Positions 54,240 through 64,000 of a stretch of 64,000 nucleotides of DNA are shown piece by piece (position 1 is the first letter of the stretch; every line of letters starts with the position of its first letter). The DNA is taken from the NCBI GenBank assembly GCA_964059195.1, contig CAXKWD010000011.1, positions 12,556,451-12,620,450 of the forward strand. Direction: 5' to 3'. The notes under the pieces are model-generated. The model saw nothing but the letters and a program-made list of their open reading frames with translations, was not told the origin of the DNA and did not search any database. The stretch comes from Ectobius pallidus (lineage: Eukaryota > Arthropoda > Insecta > Blattodea > Ectobiidae). A program made the position numbers and the translations under genes.

Positions 54240-54500
54240 AGAGAAAATAACGCAATGATTTGCAAGGCATTGTAATACAAGGCCGTATTTTAAATTAGGC
54301 ATTAAGAACACGTCCACATTTTAAATTACTTGAGTAAAAGACATCACTAAATGGAAGTAAGCCGGCGGTTAAAAGATTATGCGTGATGCTTAAATTAGAA
54401 ACAATTTTTAATAACTTTCCTTACGTTTTGCATGAATTCGTAGACCTACGAAATCCCTTACCCTGTAAACCTAAGGTCTTTACGCAACACACACACACAC
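54240..54500 (+). repeat. Diverged duplicate of 55605-56330 (empty-site relative)
   Basis: GCAATGATTTGCAAGGCATT, AACACGTCCACATTTTAAAT, ATCACTAAATGGAAGTAA and CCTACGAAATCCCTTA align in order with 55625-55719 joined to 56188-56330. This copy lacks the hAT element found there. Confidence 0.65.
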
Positions 54501-54670
54501 ATATGCTTTAAACATTATGATCAATATTTTCCTCTTACTCTTTTTAAGTTCTCAAAAATCTTCGCACATAATATATTGACAAAATTTTTGTTTAACAATG
54601 CGAATGTTATTTCTAAGTTAGCCAATATTCTACTATTTCATCAAAAAAGTTTATCATAGGAAACCTCACG

Positions 54671-55295
54671 AGAGTTGATGAGTTTATCGATAGATTCGGA
54701 ACTGCGCAACAGGAGCGAATTTATCTGATGAAACTCGTCAATTCGAGTTGGATTTATTAAGACTATTTCATAAATAAAAGTGTAACGAATTATACTAATA
54801 ATAATTACTTTCTTTTTTCTTGTATAAAAACAAAACTAACAGCTACGAGGTCACGGCATACTATGAATCAACCATCCATGAATCGATTCAAGTTACCATG
54901 TTGTGACAGTGCTACGAATGGTGCTTATAAGACATAGTTAACATCATTCAAGTAAGTTAACAGCAGAATAGAATGAAAGCACACCAACTGGCTTGTACAG
55001 AATCGAAATTGTGTTTTAATCAATGTACATTTCTATTATTTTAATTTCCAAACAAATTATGTAGTATGAAATAATCCGTTTTGTGATGCTTAAATGGCAG
55101 CGTATGACGTATTAATCACTGCACACTGATGCTTACATGTCCTGTAACGAGCAGACGATTTTATCGATAAAATATTATCCTCGTATTTATAGCAGAAATT
55201 TAAAAGGCAAACGATCGTGATTGGTCTATATCCGAGGAATTGCTAAACTTTGTGGGCCAATATCAAACAGGCGGAATATTAGTGGAATAGTCATT
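54671..55295 (+). repeat. Dispersed 0.6-kb repeat, plus copy 2
   Basis: This copy is collinear with 13114-13715: ACTGCGCAACAGGAGCGAAT, CTATGAATCAACCATCCATG, AATCAATGTACATTTCTATT and TATATCCGAGGAATTGCTAA are shared. Small indels separate the copies. No ORF or named class. Confidence 0.8.
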
Positions 55296-55719
55296 CAAAT
55301 TAAATGTTATATTCGTTATGAATTATATTTTTTCCATAGTTAATTTTTTTTAAATTCCATCCCCTTGCAAACGATGTTCTACAAAGGAGAACTTTCGTGT
55401 TTATATTATGATGAAAGAAACAGAGGAGATAGTAGAAACAGAACATTACATTCTGCCGCAGGATATTTTATTAAATTACAGCATAATTATACAATTATAC
55501 AGTCCCTAAGTACTTACAGTGAATGCAGGGAGGTTGAACATTTTAATGCTATATAAATAATTTTCTGAGGAGGTAGCTATTTAATATGAACTGTAGTTCA
55601 TAAAGATGTTGGAACTCAACGTATTGCAAGTCATTGTTGAGTCAGGCCAGACATTTTTTTAAAATGGTACATTAAGTGCACATCTGCATTCTACATTGCC
55701 TGAGAATAATACTTTTCAC

Positions 55720-56187
55720 TAGGGGGGGGATTTCTATGACATGTCATATTTTTCCTCTTTGCATTATTTCAGGTTTCCGACTAATTTAAACCCGATTCCA
55801 AGCATCCTGGTGAAAATGGAACGGCTTTTATCGTGCATATAACTGCATAATTAGGAAATTTCAACTATTGTAGCATATTTAGTATGAATATGCATATTAA
55901 GGTCAAATTTTTGGCATATTAGTGTGTATATTAAATAAATTTTGAAATTTCATATCATATTTTGTAAATGTTGCATTATAATGATACTTTTTGAGAATTT
56001 ACAGATATTTTAAATAATTAACATTATATTTTAATAGAAATGAATTGTAATGAAACTTAAAAAATATATACGCAATGTGTAAGTAGTAAAGTCATATTTT
56101 AAATTTTATTGGTCATATTTTAATGTTTTTAGGTCATAAATGCCTTTCATATATCCTATTTTTTAGGTCATAGAAATCCGCCCCCTA
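55720..56187. mobile_element. Non-autonomous hAT-like element
   Basis: The left end TAGGGGGGGGATTTCTATGA is inverted at the right as TCATAGAAATCCGCCCCCTA. GACATGTCATATTTTT follows the left end as in the 29.8-kb element, and GGTCATATTTT words lie near the right. The 8-bp flanks CTTTTCAC and CTGATCAC match in 6 positions. The interior has no ORF. Confidence 0.75.
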
Positions 56188-56624
56188 CTGATCACCAAAT
56201 GGAAGTAACCCGACATTAAAAAATATTAGCAACTATCAATTTGAAACGATACTTAACATCCTTATTGACAAATGACTTCATAAGCCTCTGAAATCCCTTA
56301 ACTTTTAAACCGAAATTCTTCATGCATCATGCACAACGTATGGAAACTGACATTGTGTACATGTGTGAATTATGTGTTCGTGGTTTCTAAGGGCTCTAGG
56401 AATAAACATACTGTGGTTTAATGCAAATTTGTACTCTATAGCGATTTATGAAATGGTTTAGCATCACTGCTGGATGTTGTTACTTCTGTTGAATAAGTCT
56501 GACTGAGAAGCCCTTGTGTTAGCAATACTCAAATTGACGACCAGAAATGCTGAAAATAAGTGTAATTAAACATTGATACCCGACAATACAATATGTTATA
56601 CTACTGTTTTAATTTTATTAACAT

Positions 56625-56816
56625 TTAATTTATTTCCTAAAACGTTGATTTTGCCCATTTCATAAATATGTTACAAAGTATAATTTTATTCTTATTCTTG
56701 ATTTGAGAAAATCAGTACTATCGAAGAGAAATTTCGATATCACGATATCATCAGAACTGAAATATCGATATCAACATATCAGATATCGAAAACAAAATAT
56801 CAATATCCCATTCCTA
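56625..56816. mobile_element. Truncated hAT-like end, relative of 12114-12384
   Basis: AAACGTTGATTTTGCCCATT, TTTGAGAAAATCAGTACTAT, CTGAAATATCGATATCA and the end AATATCCCATTCCTA align with the 12.1-12.4 kb piece. The left end is missing. Confidence 0.55.
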
Positions 56817-57149
56817 ATGACAAGCAACTTGAGTTCAAAAGCGGAATTAAATCACCGAAGTAAAACTCAACACAAGTGGTAATAGAGTACACGAAAGAAA
56901 ATGAATTCCATTTTGAGTTAAGCGAAGATTATAATACAATAAAGGTTTGCACATACTGGTGCGATGTATAGATTTCAACATTCTCGAAAACAGTGACGAG
57001 ATCTCGAGCTTCGCGGCATGAAGCGAAAGTGCGATTCTCATTGGCCTGTTTTAAATTTGTATGCTTTTCTACTGACCAATAGAAGTTCAATGGGAATTAG
57101 AACAGAATTCCAGCTTCTGTAGAGAGTCGATAATTTATAAAGAAGTTCC

Positions 57150-58571
57150 TAGTTCCATAAGGGCATAAGGCACAAGGACATAGTTTCGAGAAATCCTGAT
57201 GTTTTTAAACAATGTTACCACTCACAAGTATGTGATTTAAAGTTTTTTTTTATCTATTTTTAAGGACAGGCTAAATTAGTGTTCTGCAAATTTAAAAGGT
57301 AGAGTGTATTGGGATTTTTTACAACTAGAGGTACCTAAACATGTTAAACAAGAGCTGAAGTACTTTTACAGTATCAAAATCTTTTTACTTTGTATCATAC
57401 AATTTGTTTTTGCTTTATTTTAGTAAAAACCTGTATTTTTCAGTGACAATTAAATGTTTGTCAATGAATAGCAGTAGGCCTATAGTCTTTAATACAATAG
57501 ATGATAAGTAGGGATAGGTCTTCGATACTTCTGATACCTCGATACTCTCGATACCTGCATGGTATCGTCATCGAGCGATACTTCAGAAAACTCGCTCGGT
57601 ACTTTTTCCATACTTTGGTAATCCTGCAATATAAGGAAATTCGGTATCTCTTTCTGCTTTTAGTAGTCTACTAAATATAGCGAATACTTATATTTCTCCT
57701 TGAAATGGAGAAAACCACTCTGTGACTTTTGTCTATTCATAAATAAAGACTTTCCTACTTTTAAAATCCAAACAGAGGAGATTCTTAATTGTTTCGTTTC
57801 CTGTCAAACATTTCAATAACTACCAACAAGCAAGCTGACTGTCCAAACCCCACTGTACGATGCTCCGTTGCGTGGATTAAGTTACTGCTTATTCTGCAAA
57901 CCTTAAAAAAGTTTGTTCATTGTTCTGCTCTGTGATCTGGGTAGAACGTCAGATGATTATTTTATCCATTCATAAGAAATCTATTTTGGTATGCTTTTAA
58001 AACAAGTCTGCACGCCGGCTTTCAGTTGATATCTCTACGTGACAGGAGACTGTGTGCATTGCGGCATGATAACATTTCTTTTTCAGTCAATATGAGTGAA
58101 GTGTGGAACTATTTTCAAATAGACCCTCATTGTGATAATCGCGCGATGTACCTATTTATTGAAACTGGAAATGTTGACGGCATGGAGGATCGAAATATCG
58201 AGTATCGAGGGAAAGTTATGTATCGGTATCAAGTATCGAGTATCGAGAATATCTGGTATCGACCCATTCTTAATGATAAAGCAAAACAATCCATTTGGAA
58301 TGAAGTTACACTTCAGAAATGCAAGTTCAGTTTTATAAGCATTTACGGAAAATAAGAACAGTTGATAAACACACCTCAGTAACAGATAGGAAGTGTGCCT
58401 TACGCCTGTATAGAATTTTTATAAAGTATAGAGAAAGTACAGGCTCACAAGTCTTTTCTTATAACTGAGCAGAGGTTTAAGGCACAAGTACAAATAGTTC
58501 ACTGAGTATTTAAGAGATATGAGGAGAAAACCCAAAATTAAATAATTGTGCCTTATGCCCTTATGGAACTA
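57150..58571. mobile_element. TIR element with a nested hAT
   Basis: TAGTTCCATAAGGGCATAAG at the left is inverted at the right as CTTATGCCCTTATGGAACTA. Without the hAT at 57508-58272 it would be ~650 bp. No transposase is visible and the target duplication is unclear. Confidence 0.7.
57508..58272 (-). mobile_element. Longer hAT copy of the TAGGGATGGG family, keeps BED-finger start
   Basis: The ends are TAGGGATAGGTCTTCGATAC and TATCGACCCATTCTTA. ATGATAAG/ATGATAAA flank it (7 of 8). It is in the opposite orientation to 37144-37698 and 61772-62206 and has ~200-330 bp more interior. The frame at 58092 (plus) reads MSEVWNYFQIDPHCDNRAMY, which matches the first residues of a BED zinc finger (SxVWxYF) of a hAT transposase. 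It breaks before the Cys pair. This points to an internal deletion derivative of an autonomous BED-hAT. Confidence 0.75.
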
Positions 58572-59404
58572 GGCCCTTCAATTATAATCGTGATCTATAT
58601 TGAAAACCATTAGTTTTTAATATAAGTTTATGCCGCATGCGGGAGCTGACTGAGTTCTAGTTTAATATTTGGTTATAACGCTACCTCATTGATAATAAAG
58701 AGCTTCTGAAAGAATACGTTTTCGGTATTACAGTCTTTTGCTGTTTAATTGTGTTATGACGGTTGTAGATGTGAAACAATATCTGGTTTAATGTCTGAAT
58801 GTAGGAGTTGTTCTGACCCTTTCCACTCATTTCTATTCTTCTTTGCAACAAACACTCAACTTAATTTCCCCTCAAGCAAACATTCGTACCTCAAAGAAGT
58901 AACTGCTTCTGCTGCATACAGTTTCCTTTCTGATAGTTGTAATTGCTTGCCTATGCCACCGCCTCTGCAACTCTCTCTTTCTGTCAACATCTCTTTCTCT
59001 CTCCCACTACCCCTCTATAACTGTAAGTCCTGATCTGACAAACATTATGTAGCAGAATTCATTAAGTTTTATATAAATTTTGAAAAGTATCATCACACTA
59101 ATAGCCACTTGATTGCCACCCCACGCATAGGAAATGAATATGTCAAGTTGTATTATGAAGACCTAATATTAAAGTTAGGTATAATTATTAGAATTCTACG
59201 ACTTAAATCTCGTTCTCTGTACACAAGGAAACAAGGAAACAAGGCAAGAGGTAACATCAATGCTAGATCATATCAACAAGATGCAGAAAATAAAAATCCT
59301 GAAATCCATAAGTTTCACCTAATTTTAGTGAATTTTTCCTCTGAGGTTTGACTCTCGTTCCTTTGACAACTCTTATTAGCATTAAGAGTTACTATTTGAC
59401 TTAA
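58572..59404. other. Gap without recognisable features
   Basis: The frames at 58749 and 59109 are pyrimidine- or AT-driven and show no motif. Confidence 0.4.
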
Positions 59405-60182
59405 TTGTTTGAGAGTCTTTTCGATGTCTGCAGGAATGTTGGATTGAAAATGAAAATGGTCATGAAACAAAAAAGTAATGCACTACAAAATATTAGAACA
59501 GCCGGTAAATCGTTCGAACAAGTGGATAGATTCAAATATCTGGCAGCAATAATTACAGATACAAATAATATTAAGGCCGAAGTTAAGTGTAGACTAAAAT
59601 CGGGAAAGGTCTGCTTTTATGCAGTTCAGAAACTCTTATCTTCTCGTCTTCTGTCCAGAAATCTAAAAATAAAAATTTATAAGAGAATTATCCTGCCGGT
59701 TCTATTATATGGATGTGAGACATGGTCGCTTAATCTTCGGAAAGAACATAATCTGAGAGTGTTCGAAAACAGGGTGCTTAGGAAAATAATTGGGCCTAAA
59801 AGAGATGAAAATGGGGACTGGAGAAAACCGCATAACAACGAGCTTCACTAGATATAGTAAGGGTAATTAAATCACGGAGGATGAAATGGGCCGGACATCT
59901 TGCGCGCATTGGGGAGGAAAGACATATCTAAAAAATGTTGACGGAGAGACCCGAAGGGAAAAGACCATTTGGAAGACTTAGACGCAGGTGGGAGGACAAT
60001 ATTAGGATAGATTTAAGGGAAGTCGGATTTGCGAGGGATGGTTGGATGGAGTTAGCACAGAATAGGGTTGAATGGCGTGCTCAGATAAACGCGGGAATGA
60101 ACCTTCTGGTTCCATGAAATAGATAATATTCCTTTAGCTTACTTGGAATTTTCTATTGCCATTGAGTAAGTAAGTAAGTAAT
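59405..60182 (+). pseudogene. Non-LTR reverse transcriptase C-terminus, family X copy 2
   Basis: The first frame (59405-59851) reads KSFEQVDRFKYLAAIITDT, CFYAVQKLLSSRLLSRN, LLYGCETWSLN and RVLRKIIGPKRDENGDWRK, ending at HNNELH where a TAG and a frameshift follow. A second frame (59935-60117) gives RPEGKRPFGRLRRRWEDN, then LREVGFARDGWMELAQNR and the natural C-terminus at MNLLVP. The 3' UTR is ~45 bp and ends in TGAGTAAGTAAGTAAGTAA. The catalytic palm is missing through 5' truncation. This copy is better kept than the one at 27.3 kb. Confidence 0.87.
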
Positions 60183-60830
60183 ACTATTCTATAACACTGG
60201 GACTTTTCTTCATTTACTGCTACCAATTTCAGAGAAGAACGCAAGTTTTAGTAAAGGATTATGAGCTCATTTCCTCTTCAGAACACATGAAGAATTTTTC
60301 AAAGAAACTGCAGAAAGTGCATAATAAACGATTGTAATACGTATATTTTAGTTACTATTAGGCTATATACAGTAATATGGTTAATATGCAATTTGAGTTT
60401 GGATTTGAGGAGGAAATTCATAAAATGCTACATCTGGAGCATTGCTTTATACGGATAAGAAATGCGGACGGTGAGAAAAATGGAGAAGTGCCTGGATTGT
60501 TCTGAAAGTGGTGCTGGAGAAGAATGGGGAAAAAAAGTAAAATGGACGGGCAGTGTGACAATTGCAGTCCTGAGAAGAATGATAGAGAAGACATCAATGC
60601 TGAACACAGTTTTTCGTAGGAAAGCAACCTAGAGAGGTCACATCTTCAGATGAAATTGTTAAGCTGCATTACATCATCGAAGACCTCCAGGTATTGGAAG
60701 AAGAAGAATACAGACGCTACAACGAAAAGGAGAAAATAAAATATTGCACTGAAAGAGGAAGCCAAGGATAGGATGAAATAGAGAGCGACATTAGCAGATT
60801 GAGTCCAAGGACCATCCCATGGGCATTACT
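60183..60830. other. Gap without recognisable features
   Basis: I see no gene. Short frames only; the purine-rich stretch near 60440-60780 has no motif. Confidence 0.4.
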
Positions 60831-61115
60831 GAAAGTAAAGTTAAGTGTTCCCTGTCCAGGCCATGGAGGCCTGAGCGTTCCAAGAGGTTGAGGACACCAG
60901 TTTTTATACATACGGAACATGAAGGTGGTCAGGTTGTCAGCCTTACGAACCAGCCCAGAACTGCTCCTGGTACACATTTCTCTTAGAGGCTGAGTCGGCC
61001 CCAGGGCCACAGTGCTACCAGAAGGATTAGACCAAATGACCTCATCGGAGATCGAACCCGCGACCTTTCAGTTTGTAGCGGAGTGCCTCAACTATTACAC
61101 CACGGAGTAACCCGC
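60831..61115 (-). repeat. tRNA-derived SINE, family A (minus, near full length)
   Basis: In reverse it has box A (TTACTCCGTGGTGTAATAGT region), box B GTCGCGGGTTCGATCTCCG and the shared body CTGGGGCCGACTCAGCCTCT. It ends with AACTTTACTTT. AAT repeats adjoin its head. Confidence 0.82.
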
Positions 61116-61116
61116 A

Positions 61117-61140
61117 TTAATAATAAAAATAATAGTAATG

Positions 61141-61216
<76 letters not shown>

Positions 61217-61217
61217 T
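61117..61217. repeat. (AAT)n/(ATT)n microsatellite
   Basis: About 25 AAT units switch to ATT near 61201, which makes the right end palindromic. Confidence 0.9.
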
Positions 61218-61771
61218 CACTGACTTCCACAAAAAATATGTTAAGTGAATAATTAAAGATCATTAAAACAATATATCTAATATGAGCAAACGCAATTAAG
61301 TGTTTATTCTTGAGCCTCAGAGGTATATTAGATAGAAAAAAAAGTCTTCATATTGTTAGAGTTCAACATAGTTATTACGATTAAATCAGAACGATATGAA
61401 CAGTTATATTTCGGTACATCTACAAAAGATTTTCCTGAAGAGTTGTCTTGTATAACATTTTAGAAGATTACATATTTTTGGATAACAAAGAAGAATTTCC
61501 TGCAGCTGGTAGCGCTGATATGGAAATATCTTGCAGATTCGACTGTTCGCGGGCGTCACAGAGATGGCTGACTATCGATCTGCGTCCCCGGCTCAGGAAA
61601 TTGCGGATTTCAATGTCCTGATGAAGTGTTCTAATGCCTCGCGCAGAGAAGCTGCAAGTCACAGGTACAATATTAAACACATTCCTAAGTAAACATCAAT
61701 TTAGCTACTGCAGACTGTGCAGTGTCGGCAAATAATTTCCTTTGGAATTTTGCAAACTGATTCGTTAAAAT

Positions 61772-62206
61772 TAGGGATGGGTCGATACCAGATTTTCTCG
61801 ATACTCAATACACAATACCGATACATGATTTTTAACTCGATACTCGATATTCGATACTCGATACCTTCAACATTTCCAGTTTCAATAAATAGGTACATTA
61901 AAAATTAAAAGTTGAGAGAACTTTGTAATACCAACTAAATTAATTAAGTGTGCATATTTAATGATACAAAATTAAATATCATCAGTAGCCTATAATTATT
62001 TTTAAACTCTACATTAAAACTAAAATTAGTTTTTGAAACAGTCCACTTACAAGTTTTTGTTAAAAATACTAGCATTCTCACTTAATTGCAGAATTACAAA
62101 AGTATCGAAAAAGTATCGAGCGAGTTTTCTGAAGTATCTTTCGATGCCGATACCATGCAAGTATCGAGAGTATCGAGGTATCGAAAGTATCGAGGACCCA
62201 TCCCTA
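61772..62206 (+). mobile_element. hAT MITE, TAGGGATGGGTCGATAC family, perfect 8-bp TSD
   Basis: The ends are TAGGGATGGGTCGATACCAG and TATCGAGGACCCATCCCTA. GTTAAAAT lies at 61764-61771 and 62207-62214. It is collinear with 37144-37698 but has a shorter interior. CGATACTCGATAT-type repeats lie inside both ends. Confidence 0.9.
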
Positions 62207-62382
62207 GTTAAAATACTTTTACTGAACAAACGCAATTCAACTACCACTGTCAGAACTATGTATTTTTTAGCATGAAATTATACTTTCTTATAGTTTCTTG
62301 TTTAAATTTCCTTTCATTTGAAGTAACAGAATATTGGCGAGAAAGAGCCAATACTTCCTTCTACTTCGGCGCAAGGGATGTG

Positions 62383-62672
62383 ATGGCTCCTCTCACGCAG
62401 CAGGTCCAAGTTCGAATCCTGGTCGGGACAAGTTACCTAAGTGCGATTTTTCCTCACCTCTAAGACGGATGACGGGTAACTTTAGGTCCTTGTGGTCCCC
62501 GGATATCATCTGGCCGTCATTATCATCTTAGTCTCATTATGCCTTGTTCAGTGTGTGTGTGTGTGTGTGAATGCTGTGCCTCGTCCTATGTGTTCATGTT
62601 GTCTCGGAGGTGGCCCCGGCATTAGGGTGATCACTCATCCGGAAAGGTTTTTCATGTCCTTGTATGGTTAAA
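62383..62672 (+). repeat. tRNA-derived SINE, family D
   Basis: TGGCTCCTCTCACGCAGCAG with CAAGTTCGAATCCTGGTCGG gives a box B and a tRNA-like arm. The body GTAACTTTAGGTCCTTGTGG follows, a GT microsatellite (62550-62570) lies inside, and it ends near CATGTCCTTGTATGG. Box A is weak. Confidence 0.65.
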
Positions 62673-63449
62673 GAAGTATGTATGTTTTCCAGTAGATAAT
62701 CCCTCTTCCGACGGTCGCGGTCCTATAAGACCGGGCGGCGAGGGTTGTATAAATATTCCTATAAGGGAGAGGTAAAACTAAGGAAAAGAAGAATAACCAA
62801 AATTATTGTAACAAAATTATCAGTATCGTAAAAATACTTTTATAGACAATTTTTAGTACAAACACAATAAACCTTCCCACTTATAGGCTCACTGTACCCG
62901 GAATTAGTTTCTGAGGTCGCCTCAAAGTAGCATAAACCTCACGGCTGTTGTTTCTTCATGGACACTATGGGTGAAGTCTGTTTATTTTTAGACTGAAATG
63001 GTTAACTATTATGACACGTTACACGTTGTGTCTGTCTCAATATAATGGATTAAAGTGATTTATTGATGTGTTCTTTTGTGCATAATTGAAAATGATAAAT
63101 CACAAAACGCGTTCTACCACGAATTCACTTGTGAGAAAGTTTGAACGGTACATCATTTTATATCTCCACCAGTATACCGACAATAAGGTAATATTATGAT
63201 ATAAATATAGTAACTATACGTGTATTGAACATTATTTAATATTACCTTATATCGCTTAGAAGCAGCATAAAAAAGTAAAAAATTACATGATTAAAAAAAT
63301 TAAATATAAAATAAAGAAATAAAAAGATACAATTTCATTTTTATTTTATGCAAATCTTATTTATGTATATTATTGAAAACCTTATTTTTGTTGTGAATTA
63401 TCTTGTCGTGTTTGCGCATTGTTGTGTATATTGTTCAAAACTGCACTTA

Positions 63450-63845
63450 TTAAACAATTATTGCCCACTGAACAGAACTAGCTCTTTGTAGTCACTCCAT
63501 TTCTCATTGTACTTAGCATTACTCAATCTTCTTATAACTGCCTACAACTTTATTTTACAAACTCAAAGTTCCATTATAACTTAATTTAACATTTTCCTTG
63601 TTATGCCTGTAATATATATTTTTAATTTTTATTTTTGATGAAACCTGCGCTTTTTATGAAACTTATGCTATTTACTTAATTAATTAATTATTATGATTAG
63701 CCTTAACCTTAGTATTAGTCTCTTATCCATTTCTATGTTTATTAATGTAAATCTACATTGTATATATTTTTAACCTGGTTGAGTGGAAGAGAAGGCCTTA
63801 TGGCCTTAACTCTGCCAGGCAAAATAAATCATTTACTACAACTAC
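63450..63845 (+). mobile_element. Non-LTR retrotransposon 3' end
   Basis: The stretch GGTTGAGTGGAAGAGAAGG, then CCTTATGGCCTTAACTCTGC with a following AATAAATCATT, is a 3'-UTR end I associate with a common insect non-LTR family. The AAGGCC/GGCCTT hairpin inside CTGG/CCAG is the likely RT-recognition structure. No coding part is present. Confidence 0.5.
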
Positions 63846-64000
63846 TATATTGCTAGTTGCTTGTAAACATGTTTCTTTATATGCAAATTATTTTATGAGT
63901 AATTTGAGTAATGTGCTAGAACTGTAAGCTACAGCCTACTTACAAGAGACTCATATGGGGGTTAATTTCTGTTGACATATACATATATTTTCTTATAGCA

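Noticed and set aside
58749..59033. 94-codon Cys/Ser/Pro-rich frame
   Set aside because: It is driven by pyrimidine-rich simple sequence, with no motif.
60717..61010. 97-codon minus frame
   Set aside because: It is read from the body of SINE family A.

Overview
This window is eukaryotic, AT-rich, repeat-dense nuclear DNA, most likely from a blattodean insect such as a cockroach. The reasoning is by recognition and not by search: the short reverse-transcriptase (RT) pieces at 27.3, 52.7 and 59.4 kb, and the tRNA-derived SINE that reads as MALGSTQPL/EMSTR-like peptides at 21.7, 22.9 and 60.9 kb, resemble repeats that are very common in Periplaneta-type assemblies. I find no convincing multi-exon host gene, no intact rRNA or tRNA gene, no CRISPR array and no bacterial-style operon. 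The window behaves as intergenic or intronic DNA made of nested mobile elements of different ages.

Layout. 0-6.3 kb: unrecognised DNA with two small tandem duplications and a 5'-truncated R2-like retrotransposon end (3.2-3.7 kb). 6.3-12.1 kb: the centrepiece, a nearly complete CR1-group non-LTR retrotransposon (ORF1 with SGNH-esterase domain, ORF2 with APE endonuclease and RT, ATT-repeat tail). Its ORF1 is fused in frame to a 5' piece of a different RT family. The whole unit splits one copy of a 0.6-kb dispersed repeat. 12-20 kb: hAT ends, the dispersed repeat again, an inverted-unit cluster (16 kb), a DDE transposase relic (17.4 kb) and a hAT element with a perfect 8-bp target duplication (18.4-19.3 kb). 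20.7-21.5 kb: a palindromic mariner made of two inverted 3' ends. 21.6-26.1 kb: several SINE families. 27-32 kb: an RT fragment, a TIR MITE and two hAT-type elements. 34-42 kb: MITEs, an unknown 135-codon ORF, a hAT MITE, two RT tails and a Harbinger-like element with a nested element. 42.1-47.4 kb: Penelope-like (PLE) remnants with GIY-YIG endonuclease, hammerhead-like cores, and head-to-head palindromes. 48.7-56.8 kb: SINE, TIR elements, a minus-strand RT pseudogene, the 0.6-kb repeat again and a hAT element whose empty-site relative lies 1.8 kb away. 57-64 kb: a nested hAT in a TIR element, RT, SINEs, a hAT MITE with perfect 8-bp TSD and a non-LTR 3' end.

How the parts work together: the only near-functional coding set is the CR1-group element at 6.4-11.9 kb. 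ORF1p would coat or chaperone the RNA, and ORF2p would nick the target and reverse-transcribe it. Between ORF1 and ORF2 there is a textbook-looking -1 frameshift cassette (U UUU UUA heptamer, 7-nt spacer, GC-rich stem-loop), and ORF2 has no usable AUG before its first catalytic block. One nonsense codon and one homopolymer frameshift now interrupt ORF2. Non-autonomous SINEs and MITEs make up most of the other repeats. All family calls come from reading motifs by eye; none was checked by database search.
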